Source: Lepidurus packardi
Taxonomy: Eukaryota > Arthropoda > Branchiopoda > Notostraca > Triopsidae
Length of the DNA stretch: 64,000 nucleotides
Reading direction: 5' to 3'
Assembly (NCBI GenBank): GCA_023053545.1
Contig: JAKZAN010000006.1
Span: 7,135,001 to 7,199,000, forward strand
Position numbers and translations under genes: made by a program. Below the pieces are notes generated by a model. The model did no database searches and had not been told where the DNA came from. It saw nothing but the letters and a program-made list of their open reading frames with translations. This document shows positions 37,561 to 49,364 of this stretch, piece by piece (the stretch's first letter is position 1; each line of letters opens with the position of its first letter).

Positions 37561-40500
37561 CTAAGCTTGCGATTTAGCTTCTTTCTTGCTGGGCTTGCTG
37601 GTCTTCTTCTCCTTGGGGACCTTTTTCTTATTCGCTTTCAACGATTTGTCCTTCTTGATTTGTTTTCCTTCTTTCGCTTGTGCGCTCATCTTGTGTTCAG
37701 ATTTTCGTTTTCTTCGGGCAATGCCGCCAGGATTGTATACATCCCTGCATAAAACGTTAACAGTATACCAAACGGAGGGTAAAAAAAAATAACTAAAAAA
37801 AAATAGAATGATTACTCATCATAGTCGCTATCTTCGTCATCTAATCCATCTATAAGAGCATCTTCTCCAGTAGCAAGATTTGTCTCAGTTCCGTCATAAT
37901 CGTCCTCATCGTAGTCACCAATAGTTGGTGGTTTGGTCGCCGCCGGACCTCTTCCAGTTGTGCCGGGTCTCGCAGAGGGCTTCTTTTTCGGAGCGGAGTC
38001 GACGATGTAGTCATCATCGTCGTCATCTTCTTCTAAATCATCGTCGTAGAAGGAGTCTAAGGTGTCGTTTTGGGCTGGAATGTTGGGAAGGATGCCCTTG
38101 GGATTTCGGGGTCCGTCTTGATTAGGTCTAACTGCAACCCCTGCAGGAGGAGGAGGAATAGGCGGCAAGGGCGGAGCTGGAAGAGGATCTTCGTCATCTT
38201 CCTCAAATTCATCCTCTTCGTCTTCGTCCTCGGCCAGCGAAGTAGGTACCAAGACTGGTAAAGCCAAATCGGGCAATTCGCTAGCATTACGCTCAGCAGG
38301 TCCATCGAGACGTCCCGGGCTGGTAGGTTTGCTTTCAATGGCACTCAAACGTTCTTCAAGTTGACGAATGGTCTTGCGCAGTTCTTCCACGGACCCCAAG
38401 ACTTGCAAAAGGGGACCAGACATATCAGCAGCTGCCGCATCTGTCATGGACAAGAACGTTGAATTGATTCATTGTTAGCTTAAACAATGCACATGGACTT
38501 TTCACGCTCTACCTGCGGAAGAAGCAGTTCCGGGTTCGCCTTTGTCTCCTTTCGGACCGGGAAGACCTCGTAAACCGGGTTCACCTACAGAAACAATGCG
38601 AACCTTTTAACTTCAAAACAAAGCTTCACATTAACGGTACACTTTACGGCAAACAATTCGCAGGCAACAACCATGTGCTGAATAAAATATGAAACCAAGT
38701 TGAAGCATTGTAACGTGCCTGTCACTCGTAAAATACAACACCATGCAAAAAGAAAACAAAAAAGGTTTTGGCACTCCACACTAAATTCCATGACCAACCT
38801 GGTTTACCCCGAACTCCGTCAAACCCTCTTTCCCCTTTAGCCCCCTTCTCACCGCGTTCAAACCTGCCTGGTTCGCCTAAGATATAGAAATCTCACTGTC
38901 TTAAATGCAGCGACAGTAAACGCATCGAACACTAATAATTACCACTAGCTAATCATCACATTAATACAGACAACAACAATCAAGGCAACAATAAAAAGTA
39001 GAAAATAGTATTTAAAAAATCTCTTACCAGGAGGTCCTGCGGGTCCTTGCGCTCCTGTACATAAAGGAAAAGAAAACAATGAATTGACAATCGAATTCTA
39101 TGGTCAGAAAGAATACTACATAAGAAGTTGACTTGATTGAATAATTTGCCAATTCAGATGATCATAAGGATAGCTGGCGAAGAGGGTGTTGACCGTAAAA
39201 AGGAGCATGACATTTAATATATTGCATACCTGGTGGTCCAGGTCTTGAAACACCATTAAAATCTTCATCGTCGGAAAAGCCGGATCCCTGATCACCTGCT
39301 CCGATTCGCAAGTTTCTGAGAGCTGGAATAGCAACTCCAGGTGGGCCTAAAGGAAAAAGTAACCGAATAAATATTAAATTTTCGGTACGCAGAAACATCC
39401 CATAAAAGGCATAGTCAATACAGCCATGCTAATGACTAGCACTAACGGATTTATAATTGACAATACTTTTAAACAATATTGTAGTTCGCTTATCAAAGGC
39501 ACACATTACTGTTTCGAGGAAATAATCTTCAAAGCAGACTAAAAGATAAACACTTCGCAGGAAGAATATCCTAAAACAACAGAAATAGTACAAAGCGATT
39601 GCATTACCTGGTGGTCCCGCCAACCCTGGTGCTCCTGGTTTACCAGCCTCTCCAGGGCTTCCCCTTTGCCCAGCTAGTCCAGGTGATCCTGGTTCTCCTT
39701 TCAATCCAGGTATTCCTTGCAAACCTACCCGAACATTAAACAGATAATAAGAACAGCATACACAAAAAATGCCGAGTCAGCAGTAAAGAAACGAAAACCA
39801 TGATTCGAAAAACAACGTAGTCAGAATGCAGGAGCCGAAGTAAATAAAGCAAGGTTCATCTGACCAAACATCTTTGATCCATAAATTATATGCCTAACAT
39901 ACCATTAATTCCGGGCTCCCCGATTATTCCCATAGGACCCGCTATACCATTCTCTCCTGTTTCTCCCTTCGGTCCTGGAATTCCTATAAAAATTCGCCAC
40001 GCAAAAAAAAATCCTTTATTTCGTGGAACTTCAAGGTTTATTTTAGTGAGCACATCGAGCACCATTTGTATTTTATTTGGCTCTATTTTTATTTTATTTA
40101 AATCTCTTTTTCAATACTAAATCACGACAAGTAGCAGTGAAAGGAAGTACTTGAATTGACTACTTGAAATACATACGATTAGTTATCTTTGTAACTATAT
40201 CTGAATTGCCTTGTATAGAAATATATGTATATAGAAATATCGGTTACCTGGAGGGCCTATAGGTCCCATTAATCCTGGCAATCCATCAATTCCATTCCTT
40301 CCTGGTTCTCCGTTTCGTCCAGGAATTCCGTCGACACCTAACGTCAATACGATGAGTTATAAAATGTAGTTTTACGGGAATAGCAAAGCTTGCAATGTCG
40401 CAAGGGATATCTTGAGACCACATCTTTATGGACAGAAGGTAAAACAGATTACCCACATTACACAAAACCTTCAACAATATTTGCCAGTATGTATACCTTC

Positions 40501-43500
40501 CCATAAAACCGTCTTCTTAGTTATCAGCGCAAATTTGCATATTACCGTTTCTTCCCGCAATTCCTGCTAAACCAGGCGATCCAGGAGGGCCAGGTGGACA
40601 AGAGCAAGACTGGGGCACTACAACAGGCCGAGCATTTGAACCAACTTCATTGTACTCATTGCTCACGTCCGCTTCCAAGTAATCGATATCCCCTCGAACA
40701 CCCGCCAACCCGGGCAATCCAGCTTGGGCTCCAATATCGCGTGGTGTGGTACTAGGTTATGCAAATAGTTTTAAAGTCAAGAAGATTCCAACACCGCGGC
40801 AGACAACAAGACTTGCATTGTTTCCATACCTGGTAGTAGTTCGTCGCCCTGCAGGTCGTGTGGGTCTTCCCCCTGGTCTACTCGTGGTAGAAATCATGCG
40901 CGGACTAGTAAAACAATGATACAGTCAAAGGAATTTCCCTCCGTTATCGCAAGTCTCTTTTGTTTCGTTTTAGGTTTCCTTACTTGAGACGAGTACCATT
41001 TCCATTACCCTGACCCATAAACGGTCGTCCAGGACGAATCGGGCGCCGCTGTCCATTATTGTCTTGGAACGATTCCGATGACGGAGTTCGCAATACTTTG
41101 ATTTCAAGGGTCCTCAACCGACTTTCAATTGCACTCAATGTAGAGCAATTATAGCACTCTAAGAGAGCCAAAAGCTATGCTTGCATTCTTAAACAGCAAA
41201 TAAATTAAATGTACCCGTATCACAGTTAGTTCCACTGAAGCCCGGGCAGCATCGGTACTGAATTTCTGACACGGTCTTGTACGACGTGACGTAACGTGTT
41301 CGCTCTTTCACGCGCGTACTGAACGACAATCAAATTTCTTTTAATCCTTGCTTGCTTATAAGCAAGTCAAAATATTTGTTATAAAAAATACCATGTTTCG
41401 CCGGTACATTTTTCTTTTTTCCAAAGCGGACTGTTTTTCCGAAGACGTTCAGTGTAAGTTTCTGTCCCATTGGGGACTTGGCAGGTGACTGTCCGTGAGA
41501 CGGTATAAGAACACAAGTTCCTGTATATGCAATAGAAAGAAACACAAAAATAGAAATAGTGTCATTAAGGGATACCAAACACAGTGACGGGGAAGACCAA
41601 CATGTGTAGGGCAAAAAATTAACAAACGGTGTGGCATTTAACCGTTTTCTTAAGCACAATGACGACGCCCCAAATTGCATGGACGTGAGCTGAGAAGGCT
41701 CTCGCGAATAAGCCTTCTTTCGCCATCCACGTCTTCATAAATCTTGTCGCCTTTTATGCACCTTTCCTTGCATAATTCCTTCCTCATTTCCTGAGCCGGA
41801 CGGATTTGACTGTATTATTGTACACATTAAGCTTCTAGCGTTTGCTAACCATAATAGCCCTTAATAAGCATCAACTACTATAACTTTGTAACTTTTATGG
41901 CTTGGTGTAAGTGTTTGTCCGACCATACAAGGGCATCCCACCAGATAGCATCCCATGCCATGGCGCAAGCAAGTTTACACTCAGCAGACATTCCGCATTC
42001 CGAGCTACATTAGCGTAAACTTTTCTGCAAGCTTTAACCCTTGTCGAGCACACAAGAGCTCGAAGCGAGACAAGGTCAAATCACTGATAGAATGGAACAT
42101 TTGCATATCGTGAGTTTGGCTTGGGTATCTGCATGCACAAAGGATCAAAAAGAAACACCACTTTACCTGTCTCCATTTAAGATGTAACTAACTCAACATT
42201 ACAACCCATGTTGGCCTGATTTGGGCAATGCTTTTGCTTTAGGTTTTGGTGCTGGCCTGACAGCTCGTTGGTCTTTCCTCACCTATCTTTGTATCGCGTA
42301 TATTATTCATGGGTGCTTGATTAGAATAAATCTGTCACGGACCGTGACCAAAGGATGACTTAACACCTCAACATATGACTCATCCTGCCTCCCGAAAAAC
42401 TGACTCGCATTTTCCGAGCGTTCCACACCCTGTAAGTTCCATCAACCTTAAATGTCACCAAAGTCTCGCCAAAAATCTGTTGCACACATTCATCACTTTA
42501 AAAGCAATAAAACCGAGAGAAAAACGCTCATTTAATCTATATGCTAACAGCATGTATGTAAAGCATGTATGCAAGCTACAGACGAGGTTTTCCACTTCTT
42601 TTTCTTAGATTGGTGTTGGCCCTTTGGTCAACCACGCGTATAAAAAGTCCATTGAACGCTTTATCACGTGGCTCATCAGACTTGGGGAATATCCAAGGCT
42701 TCGCCGGTTTTTGCTATGTCTGCTACGCTGCGCTGAGAGAAGCAATCAAGAGCGGGGAAAAATGCGATACCCGAAAATAGGAAAAAATTATCCATCGACA
42801 TGAGTGGCATATAGCTCCGCCCCCTTACTTTTATAACGTGCTACCATAGAGCCAAACGAGGTTCCATAATGATTAATGACTTCGGCGGAGCAAATTACGG
42901 ACCACTCAAGTTAACAAGGCTAATTAGAATCACGCGTTCCCCCAGTTTTCAATCGATTTGTCTTGAGCCAAAGGTGGAACACTTAAAGGAGCTATGCTTC
43001 TGCAGGACAAAAGATTGGCAGCCACACGATTACCAAAGGAGAGAGTCTGTCGTTGTCAGTCGCTTGAGCTGTCTGGTCATCGGACATCTCCTGACCCCTC
43101 TGGTCACATTTGCATATCAAGAGACTCATTTGCATACTGGTTACTTTGTATCCCCTGCAGCTTTCATAGAAGCAAAAAGTGAGAACCCGGGCATCGTTTT
43201 TTAAACGCGAAGGCCACGCGAGTATGGATCAAAAGCAACGATCTCAACTTGTTAAACGGCACAGGCGATGCGCAGCTCTAGCTACAACTTTTATTGGTGT
43301 CCTGAACCCTTTTTTTCCTCATATGGAAATCAAAGATTATGGATCGCTTAGCGCCTGTCCATGATATCGGACAGATTCAAGACTTTCAAGTTCAGGATGC
43401 TTCTACCCACCAGAAAATTAATCAGACGCGTCTTTTGTGAGAGCACGTACGGGTTTTAGCGGGATGATGAGGATCATCGTGATTGTGAGGGACCCTGTTG

Positions 43501-46500
43501 GCCAACCTCATTTTCCGGCTTATTTTCTTTTTCTTGTCTCCTAGAAAACTTTTACAAAGCAAAACCTTAACGGAAAATTGTTTTCTTTTTCTTAAACGAT
43601 CATATATTACACATGGGGACACGAATCTTTGTCATAGCTAAAGTCGTAATTTGCATGACTGCAGTTTCGAGCCCATACAAAAATTGAGTGTAAGGTTTCG
43701 TGACCACTAAGCAACTGACAACACTGCTATTTCTGAACCACTGATCAAGCCCAAGAGAGAGAGAGAGAGAATGGCGCGACGAGGTGACTCAGCATTAGTG
43801 ATTAAGCCAATAGCTAGCAATAGCTTTTTCTTTTTTGTAGTGGTATAGGAGTTCTTAGCGGAAACCCCACTGCCACAAACAGCCCATCTAAAAAAGGCGA
43901 AAAACGAGCGAGAGGGAGAGAGTGAGAGTATCTAAAGAGTCATGTTTCAAAGTGGCAGATAAAAAATCTTGCCGATAGCTTACGGAGTTATAAGGAGAGA
44001 GATTGCTTCACACTCATGCGAGCGAATAGCACAGAAAAACACATGGCCCCCTTTTGGCTCCGCTACCATTACGTTGGGATGCTTTCAGTAATCCAACGTA
44101 CATACATCAATACAAGTACGTAGCGGACATATTCAATTAATTTGCTCTTTATTTTCCAACACTCCGGGGGTCGCCAAAGCCCACTGCGTGGGCTTTTCTG
44201 CACCGTGTACTAACTAAGACGAAAGGGCCCATGTATACCCAAAGCTTAGGCTAATGGACGAGTCATGTTCGCTTTCCAGATAGCATGCAAGTCCCGTAAA
44301 AATTTTTAACGAGACATTTCCACTTCCGGAAAAGGCACAACGTAAAAACAACGATGGATTCTTGTTGGCCAAAAAAACAGAGGCGAAATGGGTACGGCAA
44401 CTTGGCCCTGTTGGGTGAGAGAAAGGCGCCCGAGGCTCTCCTGCACGTACCACAAAATGCCCATGAACCCCCCATCGAATGCTTGGCTTATATGGACAAA
44501 CGGCAGGGGGATTGTTGGTTACCCGGCTTATAGAGATGCTATACGGAGGGCCTTTAGGAGAATCTTATTAGAGTCTGAGCACGTGTAACTTGACACCCTG
44601 AGCTGTGAAGGGTCCATTAAGTTGCATGTGTGTTCCGTTACAAGCAAGGCATTGCCAAGTGCCTTGACAGCCCATAAGTCTCCCCTGTCTCAACCCTTTG
44701 TAACCCACATTAACTCCCGCACTACAGAGCGCAAGAGAGAGAGAGCCGTTCTTGAATCCACCACACGCAAAACGCATTCCAATACGCCAGTCATAGAAGT
44801 ACGAACAGCGCATAGCAAATTAATTACCATAAATGTTTCCCTCTTTCTCTGGCCCGATCCTTATTTTTTACTCGGATACCACCACTTCCCTTTAAAAGCT
44901 GCACTCCACAGCTTGAACACGGTTCCATCTTTAATGCTTACAAAAAAAGAAGCAGCGGTCAAGATTTTGTAGGGGGGTTATTCTCTTATACGTTAGCACC
45001 GAAGCATCCAGGAAATTTCAACGTCAGGAACAAAAGTTTTTCGGATCTTTTTTTCAGATTCAAGATGTAAACTGACATAAATTGTCATGGTCGCGTATAT
45101 GCTGGATGACAATGAACCATGTTTCCTCCCGGGCGGGAATGGGATTCTGATAAGACATCTTGTCTCCTTGCCATGACATTTTTCTTACATATAGCTATAT
45201 GTATAATATTTTTGGGTCCTCTCCTTTTGCTCTCTACTCGTTGTCCTCGCTTGGTAGTAAGTATCTGCCCCTTCTTCTCCGATTTTTTTTACACGCAAGT
45301 TATCCTTAGTAAAAGGAGGTAAGCTCATGTCGTTATCGTCAGAGAGGACCGGTCCTTGGGATTCACAATGCCTGACTTGTAATTAATTGTCTACAGACGG
45401 GCGGGTTCGTAAGTCCGAGCCAATATAAGGGGATATTAAACTTTTATAGCTGTCTTTTCCAGCTGTCGCATCTGAACTAAAGGACTGAGACATGGACCAT
45501 GAACAAATGATTTTGACAGCGACAGGGAGGTTTTAAGTTGTCATATAAAAAAATTCTCCTTATGAAAAAAGTCTTGTAACATAAAAAATCTTATGTCTGG
45601 ATTAAGAAAGGGAAAAAAAAGAGGTTTTTAAGTGTTTTTAAGAAATGTCCACCCCCGGAAGCTCAACCGAAACTTCTCATGATCTCACCAGGCGTCTGCA
45701 ACACTTTTCCAGCGTCACCAAAACAGTTTTTGGCCTTTGCACAGGTCATTAGAAGCGAAACAGCCTGTAGTTTCGTTTCGTTAGCAAACGACATCGGTTT
45801 TAGAATGTAAGGGAGGAGCCAATTAAGCGACTAATGGCTCTACTAGACTGAGTGACAAACTAGATACAGATGCAAGCGTAGAGGGAAAGCTGTGCTGGCA
45901 TTTAAGCTATCAGTGGACGACCTTCATAGCATTGGCCTACATAGAGGAATGAGGAATTGAGGATGCGAGTATCTTAAAAAAGCGTGTTGTAATCAACTGT
46001 ATACACTCGCAGCTTGTAGACCGAAGAGAGACCATGGGGCGTTAACGCCTGCCAACCTGGAATTCACACAGCAAGGCCAATGTTGGCGAAATGAAAACGC
46101 GTACATCGTTAAACAGACTGCCTTTTCCTTTCGGTCGACACTTCCCAACGAGCTATGCTACGCTTCGGGATGGAAACACGTTTTGAGGTACAGGTAATTC
46201 TCCAATTTGCCAAACGTGAGAGGCATAAATGAGTGTCGAGACCTGACCATATATGTAAATACAAGTAACGTATAAACACGACGCGAAACACAAGTCAAAA
46301 GTTGCAGCCTGACAAGTACACGACATCCAAGCTGCCAAGTTCTTTCTTTATTATTTTTATTTTTTATATCAAGATTTTTGGCAATTTGCTGTTACAACAC
46401 TCGACTCCTCTTTTTCTTTCTCTTCTCTTACAACGATATAGGGCCAAAGAAATAAAAAGAGAAAGAAAGGATCGGGTTGCAAAGAGAGCAACAATACCTG

Positions 46501-47413
46501 CTTTTCCCCTCGACCCCGCTGCGTTCCAGCGAATACGGTAGCAAAAAACTTGGAGTCAATTGCCCTTCTGGAATCAAGCATGGGATATGGGATGCCCATT
46601 AAAAACGCACAGCTTCACAGAATAGAAACCCCCGAAACTGTGTGGTGGGGGAAAATATAAATAAGTAGAAACACTTCTAGCGAGCGTGAGAGTTTTCAAC
46701 ACCCTTCCCCGGTTTTGCTTCCAAGGCAAACTATGGGGCGTCGATGGATGATACAAGCTCCTGCTGACTTTGGGAAACTATTTCTTCTACTACTTGTGAC
46801 GCCATGTGCCATAGAAAATTTGGTTCTCCCCTTGCAATGATTACAGTGTGCATTGTTGTGATGGCATCGTGTTGTACAAGGGGTGGGTTTGCGTATGCCG
46901 AGTGCCATAATTCGTCGGCTTGTTATGCATCGTACGAATTGTCAGTTTCGGTAGTCCCTTTCATGCATGCTAATGGCCTGCTTGGCACTGCAGCCTTCAG
47001 CAGCCTTTTGCACCTGGCCCACTACCACGAGAGACATAACAACGTGGCAGAAAAAGCTCCACTAACCAAAACAAAAAATATACTACCTGACAGCTCATAT
47101 GCATAGACCGCGCATATACGAAACCCCCTTTTTTTATGAGAATCATTCGAAGGCGCCTCTGCCTCACTGCTCTTAACTCAAATGCACGCCAAGTCCATAA
47201 GACTGTACGGCGAGAATATTTCCAGGAAGTTTGGCCCTTCTTTGTTTTCACACAAACACACTCACCAAGTTCCGGCTCTTTCTAATAAAAGATCAGAGGC
47301 ACAGAGGGGGATGGATGTCAGATAGGAAAATAGAGAAGAGTCACTTACCCATTCCTCATCCAGCCGAGCGTCACATGTAGCAAAAGGGCGATAATCCACA
47401 CCTTGAGAAGCAT
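37561..47413 (-). CDS. EMI-domain collagen, COL26A1/EMID1-like, with acidic-basic tail
   Basis: Fifteen exons: 47349-47413, 41392-41520, 41215-41318, 40984-41158, 40830-40904, 40546-40751, 40248-40337, 39903-39983, 39608-39724, 39230-39346, 39028-39054, 38799-38876, 38513-38584, 37816-38440 and 37561-37744; 714 residues, in frame throughout. Exon 1 is a signal peptide ([17 protein letters not shown]) and joins in phase 2 to give [16 protein letters not shown], the start of an EMI domain that ends [13 protein letters not shown] (about 22-95). A short helical segment ([20 protein letters not shown]) follows, then interrupted Gly-X-Y blocks (about 238-445), a coiled-coil-like stretch ([19 protein letters not shown]), a proline-rich and strongly acidic region, and a lysine-rich end. 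EMI plus collagen is the layout of secreted COL26A1/EMID1 matrix proteins. Intron 1 is 5.8 kb. The final donor is followed at once by an in-frame TAA, so retaining that intron would end the protein at ...DYDE. Confidence 0.88.
41521..47348 (-). other. First intron of the EMI collagen gene, 5.8 kb, with GAGA tracts
   Basis: It has no supportable internal gene. It carries several GA-rich tracts (43754-43770, about 43906-43930, about 44732-44743), candidate GAGA-factor sites. A Met-starting frame at 41576-41637 followed by a GT could be spliced to the EMI exon as an alternative first exon but would give a poor signal peptide. Large first introns that separate a signal-peptide exon often hold enhancers; here that is inference. 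Confidence 0.55.
43754..43770. repeat. GA microsatellite
   Basis: Eight uninterrupted GA units within the first intron of the EMI collagen gene. Confidence 0.7.
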
Positions 47414-49364
47414 TGTTAAAGCCGGGCCCGGGAACGCTTCTGGTGGCCTTGCCGCACAATGGAGACTACCGCAGAAATGGCGAGGAAGCGCGGATTACTT
47501 TAACAAGAGAGCACACAACAGGCGGAGTCGCAGCAGGGCTTGTGTTGTGCGCCACCGATAATAGGTCAATGATGTGAATAGTCCAATGACGATGTTTCGC
47601 TTCCCCAAGAGCCAGTTTTTCGGGAGGTTCTATGTTCCAACTATGTTCGCTGCTAAAGCTCGTATACTTTAGCTAAAAAAAACGTAATGATAAAGTGTTC
47701 GTCTGGGGTATAAATCACTGCCTTAGCCGGCTTTTGATTGAATCAATGCACTTAAGGTTTAACGAAGCGCAAATTTGAGCACTCAATTTGACTATAAAAT
47801 GGCTCAGAGGCGAATGTTGGCACAACTCCCAAGACCACAGCTGAAAAAAAAACGTAAAGAAATAAGAGGAAAAAAGCTAATTACGCAAAGTTATTCCGTC
47901 AAATCAACTCTTGCATGCAAGAATAAAAACAGGCGAGCTCACACTTACGAGCTCATTGCTGGGATCCTACACTCAATAAAAGGGAAGCGATCAGACCTAA
48001 ATAGCAGGGGTAAGACTGCAACTCGTGTGGCCACTGGGGAAGTTTCCGAAAGTCACACTTCACAAGTCCGTGGTTAGACCCTGACTGCAGCTCTTGGGGC
48101 AGCTACCAGCTGCTGTTATAAGGCACACACACATATCCGATTAAGCATTTATGCACCCAATTCTTATCCGAACCAACACAGAGCATAACATGGCAAAAAA
48201 ACAACAACTAATAATGAAAACGCTACTTAAAAACAAGAAGAAAAAGGCAGTCATAAACGCTATTAAACGCACGATTAAATTTCAAGTATCTTTAACTGCC
48301 TCGGTAGTTTTGCTTGTGCACGACGAGCAATGACATTGCTTCAGGCTTACACCAACAAGGCATAAAAGTCATTACGTATATGAATAAATCGTGCAGCACG
48401 ACGGAAAGCAGTAACTATAGATCTTTGTTTATTCACCCCGTCCAGACAGCATCCTTCTTGCCAATCCCATGTGCCAACAATTCATGCGTTATGCGAAAAC
48501 CGATCTGCGTGGTACAAGAAAAAAGAGAAACACCTACTTTCATACTGCTAGACTTTCTTCTTTTAAACCCAGTTCCAAAAACAACGGGAGACAAAAGCTT
48601 CGACTTAAAAGCTGGAAACATGTTCGGAATTCTAATGATTTTTTCTTTTACAGGGATCCGATGAATCAAGGCTTTTTTGTAGTATACGTCCACATCCGTT
48701 GCTTATTAGTGTTCTCGTTTCTTGAGCGTCTCCTGTTTATTAGTTTGTGCCAGGACAGGCTTGAATCTGCTCTTTATATACTCATAACAGTCAAAACAAT
48801 GATCGAAACCTACACGAAGCGCCGCCCACAGAAGGCGTATAATGAGGAATCAAGAGATTGTATATATGGAAGGGAGTTAGTAATAAAAACGACTTATTCA
48901 AAGACGTGTCCAAACCGGGATTTTACAGAAGAGCCGTGTGAACATAGATACAAGAAGACGCAATTTCCTTCGATGATTGCAAAAGCTTGTTCAGCGTCTA
49001 GACTGCAAGTCGCGACACTATGACGTCACACCAGTGCACCGGTCGACCACAAGTAAACCCGGTTCGCTTATTCAAAAACTTCAACAATGTTTCCTTAGCT
49101 CTGGTCCAGCTCTTCATGCTCTTAGCTTCGTAGCTCATGTGGATTTCTCATTATCTCTCTGTCGTCTCGGACTTCCGACAGATTTATTCAATGACACGAC
49201 AATAATTTTCACACCTAAAAACAGAACCACCCCCTTTTTCTCCTTCTTTCGCTACTTTACGGTCCGATTAAAGGTGAACATCACCGCCGGATTTAACTAA
49301 GAAAACAACCTGACAGCTTTAAAGGTCACACAAAATGTGAATAAAAATACCTCACTGGTGTCTA
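47414..49364. other. Intergenic region, EMI collagen 5' flank and rabaptin 3' flank
   Basis: About 2 kb. A 184-codon plus-strand frame (48469-49023) has no recognisable features and no splice context. The minus-strand sequence just above 47413 should be the EMI collagen leader and promoter; no TATA box is evident. The low end of the rabaptin gene abuts the other side. Confidence 0.45.

Noticed and set aside
41576-41637. Met-starting exon ([10 protein letters not shown]...) as the first exon of the EMI collagen
   Set aside because: It can splice in phase to the EMI exon but has no good signal peptide and gives Trp before NLCSY. The exon at 47349-47413 has a clear signal peptide, a better donor and restores GNLC.
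48469-49023. 184-codon plus-strand frame
   Set aside because: Composition and lack of any recognisable motif or splice context point to chance; it lies in the 3' flank of rabaptin.
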